A DNA stretch of 64,000 nucleotides from the NCBI GenBank assembly GCA_029558835.1, contig JAKQDH010000124.1, positions 1-64,000 on the forward strand, given 5' to 3'. The DNA is from Planctomycetota bacterium (GTDB taxonomy: Bacteria; Planctomycetota; Phycisphaerae; UBA1845). Made by a program: the position numbers and the translations under genes. The notes beneath the pieces were generated by a model. It saw only the letters and a list, made by a program, of their open reading frames with translations. It did no database searches and was not told the origin of the DNA. Below, one piece after another: positions 54,602-64,000 of the stretch. How positions within the stretch are numbered: position 1 is the stretch's first letter; the number at the start of each line of letters is the position of its first letter.

Positions 54602-55000
54602 GTCTCCATCAGCTTCGAGCCGATGCCCCGGCCGGTCAGGTGCGGGGCGTCGGCAACGCTGGTCAGTTGACAGGGAGCACCGGATGTATATTTTCCAGGG
54701 CAGGTCGTTGGCGATGGTGACCAGGAAAGCTCGCGGCGGATCGTGCGACTGCCGCGAGGTCCATAGTGAATCACCGTGCCCGATTCGGCGCTGGCCATCC
54801 GAACCGTCCCGACACGGGTCGGGATCAGGGAGCGGCCTGATGCCAACGCCGGTGCCGCGTGTCGGCACAGACGCATTTCCGTAGAAACAAAGGCAGAGCA
54901 GGGGATGCGATGCCGCCGCGCTCGCCTGTGACTACGCACGGGGTTGGTGTCAGAGTCGCCCCCCACCGCTCGATGGGGATAAACACGCGTCGGTAACCGT
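54602..55000. other. Intergenic region with a possible acetyltransferase remnant
   Basis: 399 nt with no complete gene. On the minus strand at about 54605-54665 the peptide APHLTGRGIGSKLMET fits the acetyl-CoA-binding loop of GNAT acetyltransferases (R-x-x-G-x-G/A), but it is cut off by the 32-bp tandem repeat and upstream codons lack a clear N-terminus. It may be a decayed gene end or chance. Confidence 0.3.
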
Positions 55001-55519
55001 ATGGATCAGCGCTGGGCGTGGTCGACACGCAAGACCATCACCGTCGGCGTCTACGTGGCGCTCGCGGCGCTCGTGGTCGTTCTCATCTCCGCGAGTTGGC
55101 AACGCTCGCGGTGCTTGGACTTGGGAGGGATGGCTTATCCCGGGTGTCCGGAGTACCTGCGGCACATTCAGGATCGAGGGCCCTTCGTCACTGCATATCG
55201 GGGAGAGCTTCTCTTCGTGTGCCGGCTGCACGAGTGGGACGTTCCCATATTCCTTCGTCCCGGGTGGCGTCCCGTGACCTGGAAGTCGGACCCGTGGTAT
55301 GAGGGTTTCTCGCTGTCGCTCTGGTGCGTTGCTGGCCTGCTTCTCTTGCGCCCTGCCGGGCTCGTAGTCTGCTGGGCTTACCGGCGACGGCAGGCTGTAA
55401 CGCGTGCGCGCGCCGGTTTGTGCGCTCACTGTAGGTACTCGTTGCGAGCGGCCACGTCTCCGGTGTGTCCCGAATGTGGAGCCCCCGGCGCCAACCACGA
55501 ACCACAAGGGGGCAAATGA
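55001..55519 (+). CDS. Membrane protein with C-terminal zinc ribbon
   Basis: 172 residues. Two membrane segments (about 13-31 and 106-126) enclose an extracytoplasmic loop with several Trp/Tyr and two Cys. The C-terminus is a zinc ribbon C-x2-C...C-x2-C (LCAHCRYSLRA ... SPVCPECGAPG). Small membrane proteins ending in this CxxCxYxLR-type ribbon are characteristic of Phycisphaerae. The function is unknown. Confidence 0.75.
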   Translation: MDQRWAWSTRKTITVGVYVALAALVVVLISASWQRSRCLDLGGMAYPGCPEYLRHIQDRGPFVTAYRGELLFVCRLHEWDVPIFLRPGWRPVTWKSDPWYEGFSLSLWCVAGLLLLRPAGLVVCWAYRRRQAVTRARAGLCAHCRYSLRAATSPVCPECGAPGANHEPQGGK

Positions 55520-55821
55520 CAACTGACGCGGGCCGCCCCCGCCGATGCGTCGCCTCGAGACATGAGCGTCGCGGGCAGTTGGGGGTAACAACCAGGGCCG
55601 CCCGCACGGTGCCCGCCCCGTTGAGGACGCTGCCAAGCCCGCCACTGACCGCTTGCCCGCACGGCCACCTGCCACGCCAATCTGACAGCGGCAGGCTCGC
55701 CGCATCTCGACCCGGCGCATAACCCGTTTCCCTACAAGTGGTTACGGGTTCTGCGGCACGGCACGCCGCGTGTACACACTGGGGCGTGGCCGGACGTTCT
55801 GTCGGCCCGGAGGATGTGACC
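55520..55821. other. clpB upstream region
   Basis: 302 nt with no gene. No CIRCE element (TTAGCACTC dyad) or sigma-32 type promoter is visible, so heat-shock control of clpB, if any, is not obvious here. Confidence 0.35.
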
Positions 55822-58458
<2,637 letters not shown>

Positions 58459-58617
58459 TGCATGGCGGGGTGGGGCCCGCAAGCGTACGCGGCCGGCCCG
58501 CGCGGGACGGCAACAGAGACACGGGCGAGACGCCTGTGCCACGCGCTGCCCGCGCCCGGCGCGAGCCTGTCGCGGGCGGCGGAGGCACGGGCGAGACGCC
58601 CGGTACATGTTCAGCCT

Positions 58618-58717
58618 GGGTGCCATGCCCTCACCCGCCGCAGGCGGGGGTGGGCATGTGCTGCGGCCGCAGAGGCATGCTTACCCGCGACCGGGGTCGC
58701 GGGAAAGCATGGCACCC
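58618..58717. repeat. R2 compound repeat, copy d
   Basis: GGGTGCCATGCCCTCACCC, a CCCGCCGCAGGCGGGGG hairpin, then GCTTACCCGCGACCGGGGTCGCGGG and AAGCATGGCACCCA. The 5' part of 58459-58806 also holds short GGGCGAGACGCC motifs in two copies. No gene is seen between clpB and the next one. Confidence 0.7.
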
Positions 58718-58806
58718 ACAGCGCCGAAGACGCCAAACACGCACGACACCCGTGCCACTTCACTGGTACCGCTTGTCTCTTACCTGCAGCCGTCGCCGTT
58801 CCGCGG

Positions 58807-59529
58807 TCAAGCGGTGAGCAAGTGAAGAAGGGCGATAAGCAGCAGGCCGGCGGCGGTGCCGAGCGCGCCGCCGAGAATGAGCCCCCGCCAGGTGAAACGC
58901 GGTGTGTCATCGACGGGTGGGCGCAGGGACTGCCGCGGCCCCGCGCTGCGTGGGCGCACTACCGGAGGTGCGGCGCGTGTGGGCGACGCGGCCGCAGCCG
59001 GCTTCTCCCTGTGCTGCACGGGCCCGGTCACCTTGTGGGTTGAGGCCGGCGGGGTTGGCGTTGAGTCCGCGGACGCCGCCGGGGCAGTGACCACGGGTGT
59101 GGCTAGGTCCGGGTTGGCAGTGGCCACGGCTGTGGCTTGGTCCAGGTTGGCATTGGCTACGGCCGGCGAGGACCTCGCGTCTGCGGCTCGGGCGGCCGCT
59201 TGGGCGACGGCCGCGGCCCAGGCGGCATACTCCAGTTCGTCGGGAACCGGCGTCGCGGCCGGAGAGGCAGCGGGTTCTTGGGCGAACCTCAGGTGCAGTT
59301 GCTCGAAGGCAGGTCCCGCGCCGCTGTCGTCGGAGGAATCCGCCTCCACAGCCGACGGCAGGAACTCGGCCCGCGCGCGTACCGGAATCGGGTCGTCTTC
59401 CAGTCGGCTAGCCGCGTTGGCTTGATCGAGTTCGGCGACCGCCTGCTGCGTTTCCCAGTCGGCCAAACGCTCCAGCCGGTGTACGCGGCGAGCCTTTCCG
59501 CAGAGACTTCCATATCCTCCCTGGGGCAT
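58807..59529 (-). CDS. Tail-anchored protein of unknown function
   Basis: 240 residues from ATG 59529, with AAGGAGG six nt upstream, an excellent ribosome-binding site. The N-terminal 80 residues are helical and charged. The middle is Ala/Thr/Pro-rich, with an imperfect internal repeat (NANLDQATAVATANPDLATPV). The protein ends in one membrane segment (about 215-238, GGALGTAAGLLLIALLHLL), so it is probably tail-anchored. No family recognised. Confidence 0.75.
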   Translation of the reverse strand: MPQGGYGSLCGKARRVHRLERLADWETQQAVAELDQANAASRLEDDPIPVRARAEFLPSAVEADSSDDSGAGPAFEQLHLRFAQEPAASPAATPVPDELEYAAWAAAVAQAAARAADARSSPAVANANLDQATAVATANPDLATPVVTAPAASADSTPTPPASTHKVTGPVQHREKPAAAASPTRAAPPVVRPRSAGPRQSLRPPVDDTPRFTWRGLILGGALGTAAGLLLIALLHLLTA

Positions 59530-59794
59530 GTAGAACCTCCTTGTGCGATGAAGTTCGCGTAGCTGCATCACGAGACGCGGGGAAGGCATCCCCCGGTCGC
59601 CCGGCCATCGACGGGTTGATCGGCGCCGCGACCAACCAAGCCGTGCCAAGGCGCTTAGACTTCATCGTCCGGGGCCGCGCGGATCGGACAGTCAAACTGG
59701 GTTCACATAGTCCGCTGCTGCTGCAAGGTCACGCCAGGTCGTGCGGAGGGCGGCTTGGGTACGGGGGCGTGCGGAGGCTTCGTCCCGCCCCCTC

Positions 59795-60601
59795 TCACTG
59801 TGCTGGTGGTGACGATGCGAGGCCCGACTTCTCGTGCGGGAGGTACACATCATAGCGTGCGATCTTGCCGCAGTGGCGTGCCACCGGGTTGTCCGCCAGG
59901 GGCGGTGCCAGGCACAGGCGCTTCACCACGACCCGGTGTCGAGCGACGCGACGGGCGATGTCCAGCAGTTCACCCGCGTCCGGGTCGTCGCCGACCAGCG
60001 TGCGCAGGATGCGCATGTGCTTCTTGGCCAGGGCAGTGGCCTTGCGGCGCGGCGGATACATGGGGTCGAGGTACACCAAGTCCGGGCGGGTTGCTTCGTC
60101 GAGTTGCGTCAGGAGTACTCGGGCATCCGCGTGCAGCAGCGAGACGCGTTCAACTGCTCGCCCCAGCGCCGGCGGACCTTCGGCTCGCGCCCGCATGATC
60201 CCGTCGCGCAGCAGGGCGTGGACGACCCCGCAGCGCTCGACTGCGGTGACGGTGCAGCCCCACCCGGCCAGCAGCAGCGTGTCGCCTCCCAGGCCCGCAG
60301 TGGCGTCCACAACCGTCGGCTTTCCGCGGCGCAGCCCGATCGCGCGGGCAAGCGGCTGCCCGCGGGAGCCGCCAGCCGCCGGCCGGGATGCCGCCCGCCG
60401 ATGCACCCAGTCCACGTACAACGCCCCGCGCCCCGAACTGGCGGTCTCACGCAGTTCCACACGCCGGTCGGTTACCGCAAGCAGCAAGTCACACGACCCG
60501 TCGTCAACCGCAAGTAGCGGCAGGCACAGTCGTTGCGCCAGGCCGGCAGCCGCCGTTCGAGCCGCGGCGGACGCGCCGACGTTGAGCACCCCGACGTTCA
60601 C
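59795..60601 (-). CDS. rsmJ: 16S rRNA m2G1516 methyltransferase RsmJ
   Basis: A 268-residue SAM-dependent methyltransferase. The N-terminal ARTAAAGLAQRLCLPLLA matches the YhiQ/RsmJ opening. SAM-binding VDATAGLGGDTLLLA and the catalytic DPMYPPRRKATAL are diagnostic. Start GTG 60601 overlaps the upstream gene's stop by 4 nt. It ends 265 nt before the tail-anchored gene. Confidence 0.92.
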   Translation of the reverse strand: MNVGVLNVGASAAARTAAAGLAQRLCLPLLAVDDGSCDLLLAVTDRRVELRETASSGRGALYVDWVHRRAASRPAAGGSRGQPLARAIGLRRGKPTVVDATAGLGGDTLLLAGWGCTVTAVERCGVVHALLRDGIMRARAEGPPALGRAVERVSLLHADARVLLTQLDEATRPDLVYLDPMYPPRRKATALAKKHMRILRTLVGDDPDAGELLDIARRVARHRVVVKRLCLAPPLADNPVARHCGKIARYDVYLPHEKSGLASSPPAQ

Positions 60602-61500
60602 GGGCCCACCCCAAGTGCCGGATCACGCTCCGGCGCCGGGTCTTCGGAAGGTGGTTGCCGCCCGCCGTGCCCGTCGCGATGCTCCGGCTCAACTGCCGCG
60701 GGCGGCGGCGCCGGACGGATGCGCGTGTCGAGCACGTCATACGCCAGGCAGAGCAGCGCAATCACGATGGAGACGATGAGCGTGATCTTCAGGATCCGCA
60801 GGCGATTGCGGACCTCGCGGTCGCGCCACTCGGCCAGGCGAGCGTCGATCTCATCCAGCTTGGCGTCGATGCGGCGTTCGATCTCGTCGAGCTTCTGGGC
60901 GATGTAGTCATCCGCGACGCCCTTCAGCGTGCGGGCAAGGCCCGGCACGATCCCCTCCTGCTCGATGCGTCGCTTGACGGAATCCGCGGCGGCCGTCGGA
61001 GGGCCCTGGTCCTCGGGGAGGAAGTGATACTCGCCGTCCGCTTCGTCATGCAGCGCCCGGGCAATCCACCCCCCCACGATACGGCGGCGAAACCGGCGCA
61101 GCCGCGCCGCCCAGCCGCCGGCGCCGCGCACGCGTTGTTCCAGCGCCGCCCGCGGTTCACCAGGGTGAAGTTCGAGCCCGCGCAGGCGGGCTACGGCCTC
61201 CAGGCCTCTCTGGCTGAGGTCCTCGAACTTGGAACGCTGAACCTGCACGATCTCGCGGGCGAGCTCCTCGTTGTCGGCCGAGGAGCGCACCGGCCGGCGT
61301 GCCCAGACCACCACGTCCAGCAATGCCTCCCGATCCAGAGACGCGATGAGGTCCAGCCGTTGTTGGATGAGACGCAGGAGTTCCCCACGCGGCATCTCTT
61401 CCGGCGGATACAGCCCCAGGCGACGGGCATAGCGCTGCAGCTCGTCGACCGGCACACCCGCCAGCGACGCCGAGATGCGCGGTTGATTACTCCCACTCAC
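60598..61500 (-). CDS. Membrane protein with Rho-N/SAP-like repeats, unknown
   Basis: 300 residues from GTG 61500. Two short helical modules resembling Rho-N/SAP folds (VDELQRYARRLGLYPPEEMPRGELL and LEAVARLRGLELHPGEPRAALEQ) suggest nucleic-acid or protein contact. A coiled coil follows (DEIERRIDAKLDEIDARLAEWRDRE), then one membrane segment (about 242-260, ILKITLIVSIVIALLCLAY). The C-terminus is Pro/Glu-rich. It overlaps rsmJ by 4 nt and is probably co-expressed with it. The start is inferred from domain position. Confidence 0.75.
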   Translation of the reverse strand: MSGSNQPRISASLAGVPVDELQRYARRLGLYPPEEMPRGELLRLIQQRLDLIASLDREALLDVVVWARRPVRSSADNEELAREIVQVQRSKFEDLSQRGLEAVARLRGLELHPGEPRAALEQRVRGAGGWAARLRRFRRRIVGGWIARALHDEADGEYHFLPEDQGPPTAAADSVKRRIEQEGIVPGLARTLKGVADDYIAQKLDEIERRIDAKLDEIDARLAEWRDREVRNRLRILKITLIVSIVIALLCLAYDVLDTRIRPAPPPAAVEPEHRDGHGGRQPPSEDPAPERDPALGVGP

Positions 61501-61593
61501 GCCGGTAACTCCGTTCGTGCCCAGCCAGGACGGCGGTAACCGCGTACGTGCTCCGCGTACGGCGGGACAGGTTTCACGGTCTGGTTGGTGCGT

Positions 61594-61682
61594 GCGCCCT
61601 CCGGGCGAAGGGAGGAATGAAAAGAGTAGTCCCGCCCCCAGGGCCTGGAAGGCCCTGGCAACGGTCGTGCGCCCTCCGGGCG
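61594..61682. repeat. R4 repeat copy b
   Basis: GTGCGCCCTCCGGGCG arms flank CCAGGGCCTGGAAGGCCCTGGCAAC, the opposite orientation to the copies at 17233 and 61872. Together with copy c and the tandem repeat between them it makes 61501-62089 almost entirely repetitive. Confidence 0.7.
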
Positions 61683-61724
61683 AGGACGCGAGTGTCCCGT
61701 GGTCTGGAGCCAGCGTGTTGCGAA

Positions 61725-61866
61725 CGAGGAGCAAACGCGTTGCGGGCGAGGAACCAACGCATTGCAGGCGGAGAACGAACATGCCGGGGGCGAGGAACCA
61801 ACGCACAGACGCGCCGGGGGCAAGGAACCAACGCACAGACGCGCCGGGGGCGAGGAACCAGCGTCC
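61725..61866. repeat. Tandem repeat, 21-30 bp units
   Basis: The motif CGAGGAACCAACGC recurs. Two degenerate units of 21-23 nt come first (61725, 61747, 61768), then 30-nt units at 61791, 61821 and 61851, each GCCGGGGGCGAGGAACCA followed by ACGCACAGACGC. It is flanked by R4 copies on both sides. Confidence 0.8.
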
Positions 61867-61871
61867 TCCTT

Positions 61872-61973
61872 CGCCCGGAGGGCGCGCGGTGGTTGCCAGG
61901 GACTTTGAGTCCCTGGGAAGCTGCCCGCCTCCTTCTTCTTGTTCTTCTCTTCTCTGGTCCGCCCGGAGGGCGG
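61872..61973. repeat. R4 repeat copy c
   Basis: CGCCCGGAGGGCG, then AGGGACTTTGAGTCCCT, a pyrimidine run rich in CTTCTT, and GCCCGGAGGGCGGA. It is in the same orientation as the copy at 17233. Confidence 0.75.
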
Positions 61974-62089
61974 ACGATGCCGCCCGGACCACTCGCAGGT
62001 GCGCGGCGGAGGTGGCACACACATGTCTGGCACAAGCAAGTGCGGATACTCCATTACACGCGAGGATGCCAAACACATACGCAACCGCC

Positions 62090-62371
62090 CTACCACCGCC
62101 AGTGCAGGCACAACAGTCCCATGAGAATGGCGACCAGCCCGGTGATCTGCGCCAGCTCGCCCGCGAACCGGCCGGGACGCACCCGCAGAAGCTGCACCAG
62201 CAAGTAGCGACGCCAGAGCACATCCAACCGCTGGCTCGGTGTCCGCCGCGCCTCCGCGCCGGTCTCGGCCAACAGCCACGCAAGGAAGTTCAACGAGCGC
62301 ACGGCCACGTAACTGCCCACCAGGATGCCCAGGAGGTGACGATACAACTCGAAAATGTCGCTGCCGTGCAT
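62090..62371 (-). CDS. Small two-span membrane protein, unknown
   Basis: 93 residues from ATG 62371. Two hydrophobic segments (about 10-32 and 68-90) frame a basic loop (EARRTPSQRLDVLWRRYLL). The pattern is protein-like and not repeat-derived. No family recognised. It lies between the R4-rich region and the divergent small frame at 62589. Confidence 0.6.
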   Translation of the reverse strand: MHGSDIFELYRHLLGILVGSYVAVRSLNFLAWLLAETGAEARRTPSQRLDVLWRRYLLVQLLRVRPGRFAGELAQITGLVAILMGLLCLHWRW

Positions 62372-62588
62372 GCCCGCCCGCCGCCGCTCGAGGTTCCCGA
62401 CCGCCCCGCCGCGGCCTGGGAACCTCCAGGCTACCGCCGGTCACCGGGCAGGTGCAAGTCGGGGGGTCGGCGGAATTCTGCGCCGCAGGTCGGCCGTGCG
62501 TGCCCAGGGAAGACGGCCGGGCGGATGACGTGCTGTAGTGGCAACTGGGCGGCCGTTGCCTACAATCGAACGCTGGAGCGAGGTGCGC

Positions 62589-62846
62589 ATGCTGAAGGGT
62601 CCGGTTGCCATCCTGCTGAGCTTCGCGCCCGCGCTGGGGGTCGGGCTGCGAGTGGCGTTCTGCTGAGGGCATCCCCTGGCGGCGCTCGGTACGGGCGTCA
62701 TGGTCCTGGGATTCCCGGTGGCGTACGGCGTGGCCGACGCCGCCCGGCGCGATGTGCGTGTGCACTGGTGGGGCGTGGCCGCGCTGACGATCCTTGGTCT
62801 TGAGCTGGCGCTGCTGGCCGTGGGCCTTGTCGTGAGCCTCATTTGA
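62589..62846 (+). CDS. Small membrane protein with in-frame TGA; candidate selenoprotein or nonsense-interrupted gene
   Basis: ATG 62589 opens MLKGPVAILLSFAPALGV GLRVAFC and meets TGA at 62664-62666. Read through, the same frame continues (GHPLAALGTGVMVLGFPVAY ...) for 59 codons to a TGA at 62844. The joined 85-residue product has about three hydrophobic segments and an interrupted Cys-X pair at residue 26. A hairpin GGCGCTC-GGTAC-GGGCGTC (62681-62699) begins after the TGA, with its loop 21 nt downstream and opening with GG, the form expected of a bacterial SECIS. A TGG-to-TGA change (Trp 26) is the simplest alternative; a sequencing error is another. GGAGCGAGG lies upstream of the ATG. Confidence 0.5.
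62681..62699 (+). promoter_or_regulatory. SECIS-like hairpin downstream of in-frame TGA
   Basis: A 7-bp stem (five Watson-Crick and two G-U pairs) with loop GGTAC. The loop starts 21 nt after the TGA at 62664. Bacterial SECIS elements need a stem-loop of this kind within about 16-37 nt of the UGA and a G in the first two loop positions. High local GC makes such a stem likely by chance. Confidence 0.3.
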
Positions 62847-62933
62847 CCGCCCCCGGGTGCCGGTCCCCTCGACAAACCGCCCGACTTCGGGCACAACCAC
62901 GGGTGGAATGTCCTGACAGGAAAGGAACCGCCC

Positions 62934-63284
62934 GTGAACGATGCCCAAACCACCGTCGCCCAGTTGCGTCAGCTCGTCGCTTGCTTCGTGGCCGAGCGCG
63001 ACTGGGAGCAGTTCCACGATCCCAAGAACATCTCCATGGCCCTGGCGGTCGAGGCAGCGGAATTGATGGAGCACTTCCAATGGCTGCGCAGCGATCAGCT
63101 CGGTCTCCTGCGCGACGATCCGAAGGAGATGGAAGCCATCGGCGAGGAACTGGCCGACGTCTTGGCGTTCGTGTTGGCGTTTGCGAATCGGATGGAGATC
63201 GACCTGGCGGCCGCCTTGAGCCGGAAGATGGAGCGCAACGCGCGGAAGTACCCGGCCCAGGAGTACCGCGGGCGGTTCAGATGA
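62934..63284 (+). CDS. MazG-like nucleotide pyrophosphohydrolase
   Basis: A 116-residue all-alpha NTP pyrophosphatase of the MazG/RS21-C6 type, hydrolysing (d)NTPs, often dCTP-like, to monophosphates. The metal-binding motifs are EAAELMEHFQW and EELADVLAFVLAFAN, with AVEAAEL (ExxE) and ExxD spacing as in the family. Residues KNISMALAVEAAE and KYPAQEYRGRF are also typical. Start GTG 62934 is preceded by GGAAAGGA. It overlaps the convergent unknown gene by 8 nt. Confidence 0.93.
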   Translation: MNDAQTTVAQLRQLVACFVAERDWEQFHDPKNISMALAVEAAELMEHFQWLRSDQLGLLRDDPKEMEAIGEELADVLAFVLAFANRMEIDLAAALSRKMERNARKYPAQEYRGRFR

Positions 63285-63918
63285 TCGGCGGCTCCTGTGC
63301 CTCGCGTGCCTCCGCCCGGCTGCGCAGGTCCGCGACGGCTACCTGCCACTGCCCGATGAGCTCATCGAACTCGTACTGCATGATGTCCGCGAGCATCACG
63401 TAGTCCCGCGAGAGCAACGCCTGCCGGACGCGCAGCAGCAGGGCCTTGGGGTCCTCGAACGAGTCATGCAGCGATCGGCCGTTCACGACCACCGTCCGAG
63501 CGTCCAGGGCGAGCATCTCCAGCGACTGCCCCACCGCCGTGTGAATCTGCTGGTACACCCGGATGAGTTCACTCAACACCCCGACGCCCTCGGCGATGGC
63601 TCCTTCGGTAAGCAGGTCGGCCGCTCGCCGGCGCTCGGCGTCGCTCTCGCCCAGGGCCGTGGCGCACTGGGTCATCGCGTCCACCACCAGCCTGAACGGG
63701 CTGCCCGTGAACACTTCCAGCCGGTTCAGTGAGGCGGCCGACCGGGCAAGCCTATCGCGCATTTCCTCGCCGTGCAGCTCGAGGCCGTCGCAACGCAGTC
63801 CCACAATGACCCGGCCCGGCTCACAGCGCTGCTCCTGCACGCACCGCAGTACCTGCTCCAGGGTTTGACCCGCCGTGTCCAGGTCTTCAACCGGGCTGTC
63901 ATTCACGAAGATATCCAC
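63277..63918 (-). CDS. Helical protein of unknown function
   Basis: 213 residues from GTG 63918 (GGGAG upstream). The N-terminal 65 residues look like a small beta/alpha unit (MDIFVNDSPVEDLDT ... VIVGLRCDGLELHGEEM). The remainder is helical (RRRAADLLTEGAIAEGVGVLSELIRVYQQI and similar). No family recognised. The frame stays open upstream to the window edge, so an earlier start cannot be excluded. Confidence 0.7.
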   Translation of the reverse strand: MDIFVNDSPVEDLDTAGQTLEQVLRCVQEQRCEPGRVIVGLRCDGLELHGEEMRDRLARSAASLNRLEVFTGSPFRLVVDAMTQCATALGESDAERRRAADLLTEGAIAEGVGVLSELIRVYQQIHTAVGQSLEMLALDARTVVVNGRSLHDSFEDPKALLLRVRQALLSRDYVMLADIMQYEFDELIGQWQVAVADLRSRAEAREAQEPPII

Positions 63919-64000
63919 GTTTTGCTCCCGCCGCGGCTGCCTGGGCGGTGCCGCGTGCCCGCGAACCCAGTCTCCTGCAGCGGTCGATGTCCGCCGCTGC

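Noticed and set aside
52496..54868. Long minus-strand open frame across the uracil-DNA glycosylase and lpxA
   Set aside because: Both genes on the plus strand have full family motifs. The antisense translation is low-complexity Asp/Arg/Val-rich.
55520..55821. CIRCE or heat-shock promoter for clpB
   Set aside because: No TTAGCACTC dyad or sigma-32 type hexamers could be found.
61725..61866. CRISPR-like array of 30-nt units
   Set aside because: Units are directly adjacent and of uneven length, so this is a degenerate tandem repeat.

Overview
This 64 kb window is GC-rich bacterial chromosome, most likely from a planctomycete of the Phycisphaerae type. That is an inference from content, not from any search. 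The pointers are a dockerin-like C-terminus (Asp-rich, with a GDFDSDGDVDLADF motif) on a secreted lipoprotein, a membrane protein ending in a Cys4 zinc ribbon, a dcw start (mraZ, rsmH, ftsL-like, ftsI) with a LysM protein inserted, an LpxA typical of a diderm, and a sigma factor with a long N-terminal helix-turn-helix extension. Most genes look housekeeping. The unusual part is the intergenic DNA, which is packed with several families of palindromic and tandem repeats.

Layout. 455-6929 (minus) is a complete ISC iron-sulfur operon, iscR-iscS-iscU-iscA-hscB-hscA-fdx-iscX, with a recognisable promoter at 6988-7016. 7463-13083 (minus) is an oligopeptide ABC transporter (SBP, two permeases, one ATPase), preceded by a secreted protein of unknown function. 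14958-19637 (plus) holds an Nfu-type Fe-S scaffold, miaA, an ABC-2 export pair and a GT4 glycosyltransferase. 20003-25589 (plus) is the dcw cluster with a probable MraZ operator. 26035-30013 holds a long coiled-coil membrane protein and a multi-HTH sigma-70 factor with a good promoter. 31410-35216 holds a cysteine-free HesB/IscA-like protein followed by two B12-binding radical SAM enzymes. 35832-45937 holds apgM, a TPR/GT-C membrane protein, a winged-helix/PD-(D/E)XK-like orphan, a Met/Cys-metabolism PLP enzyme, threonine synthase, urocanate hydratase and a small membrane protein. 46249-54499 holds a TPR-BNR-dockerin lipoprotein, an EamA transporter, a GT-C-like glycosyltransferase overlapping a hydrolase, family-4 uracil-DNA glycosylase and lpxA. 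55001-63918 holds a zinc-ribbon membrane protein, clpB, two tail-anchored unknowns, rsmJ, small membrane proteins, a MazG-like pyrophosphohydrolase and an unknown protein.

Repeats. I recognise five classes by eye. R1 is a roughly 35-150 bp palindromic element with GGTGGCATGGCCAAG / CTTGGGCATGCCACC ends (six copies). R2 carries CCCAGGTCC...GGACCTGGG and CGCGAC...GTCGCGGGTAAGCATG modules (four loci). R3 is a set of strict 7-nt tandem arrays (CGATTGN, CTCTTGC, TTCTGCN types). R4 contains AGGGACTTTGAGTCCCT between CGCCCGGAGGGCG-like arms (three copies). R5 has AGCCYGTTGAAGAAGTAGCGTCGGCC-like ends, of which the core is GCGTCGGCC/GGCCGACGC (five loci). Several genes (fdx, thrC, hutU, the uracil-DNA glycosylase) end in or against these repeats, and oppB and the PLP enzyme at 40269 have R1 copies at their 5' sides.

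The most speculative but intriguing item is a small two-part membrane-protein frame at 62589-62846. It is interrupted by one TGA directly after a Cys codon and followed 21 nt later by a GG-loop hairpin that fits the general form of a bacterial SECIS. A plain TGG-to-TGA nonsense change is the main alternative.
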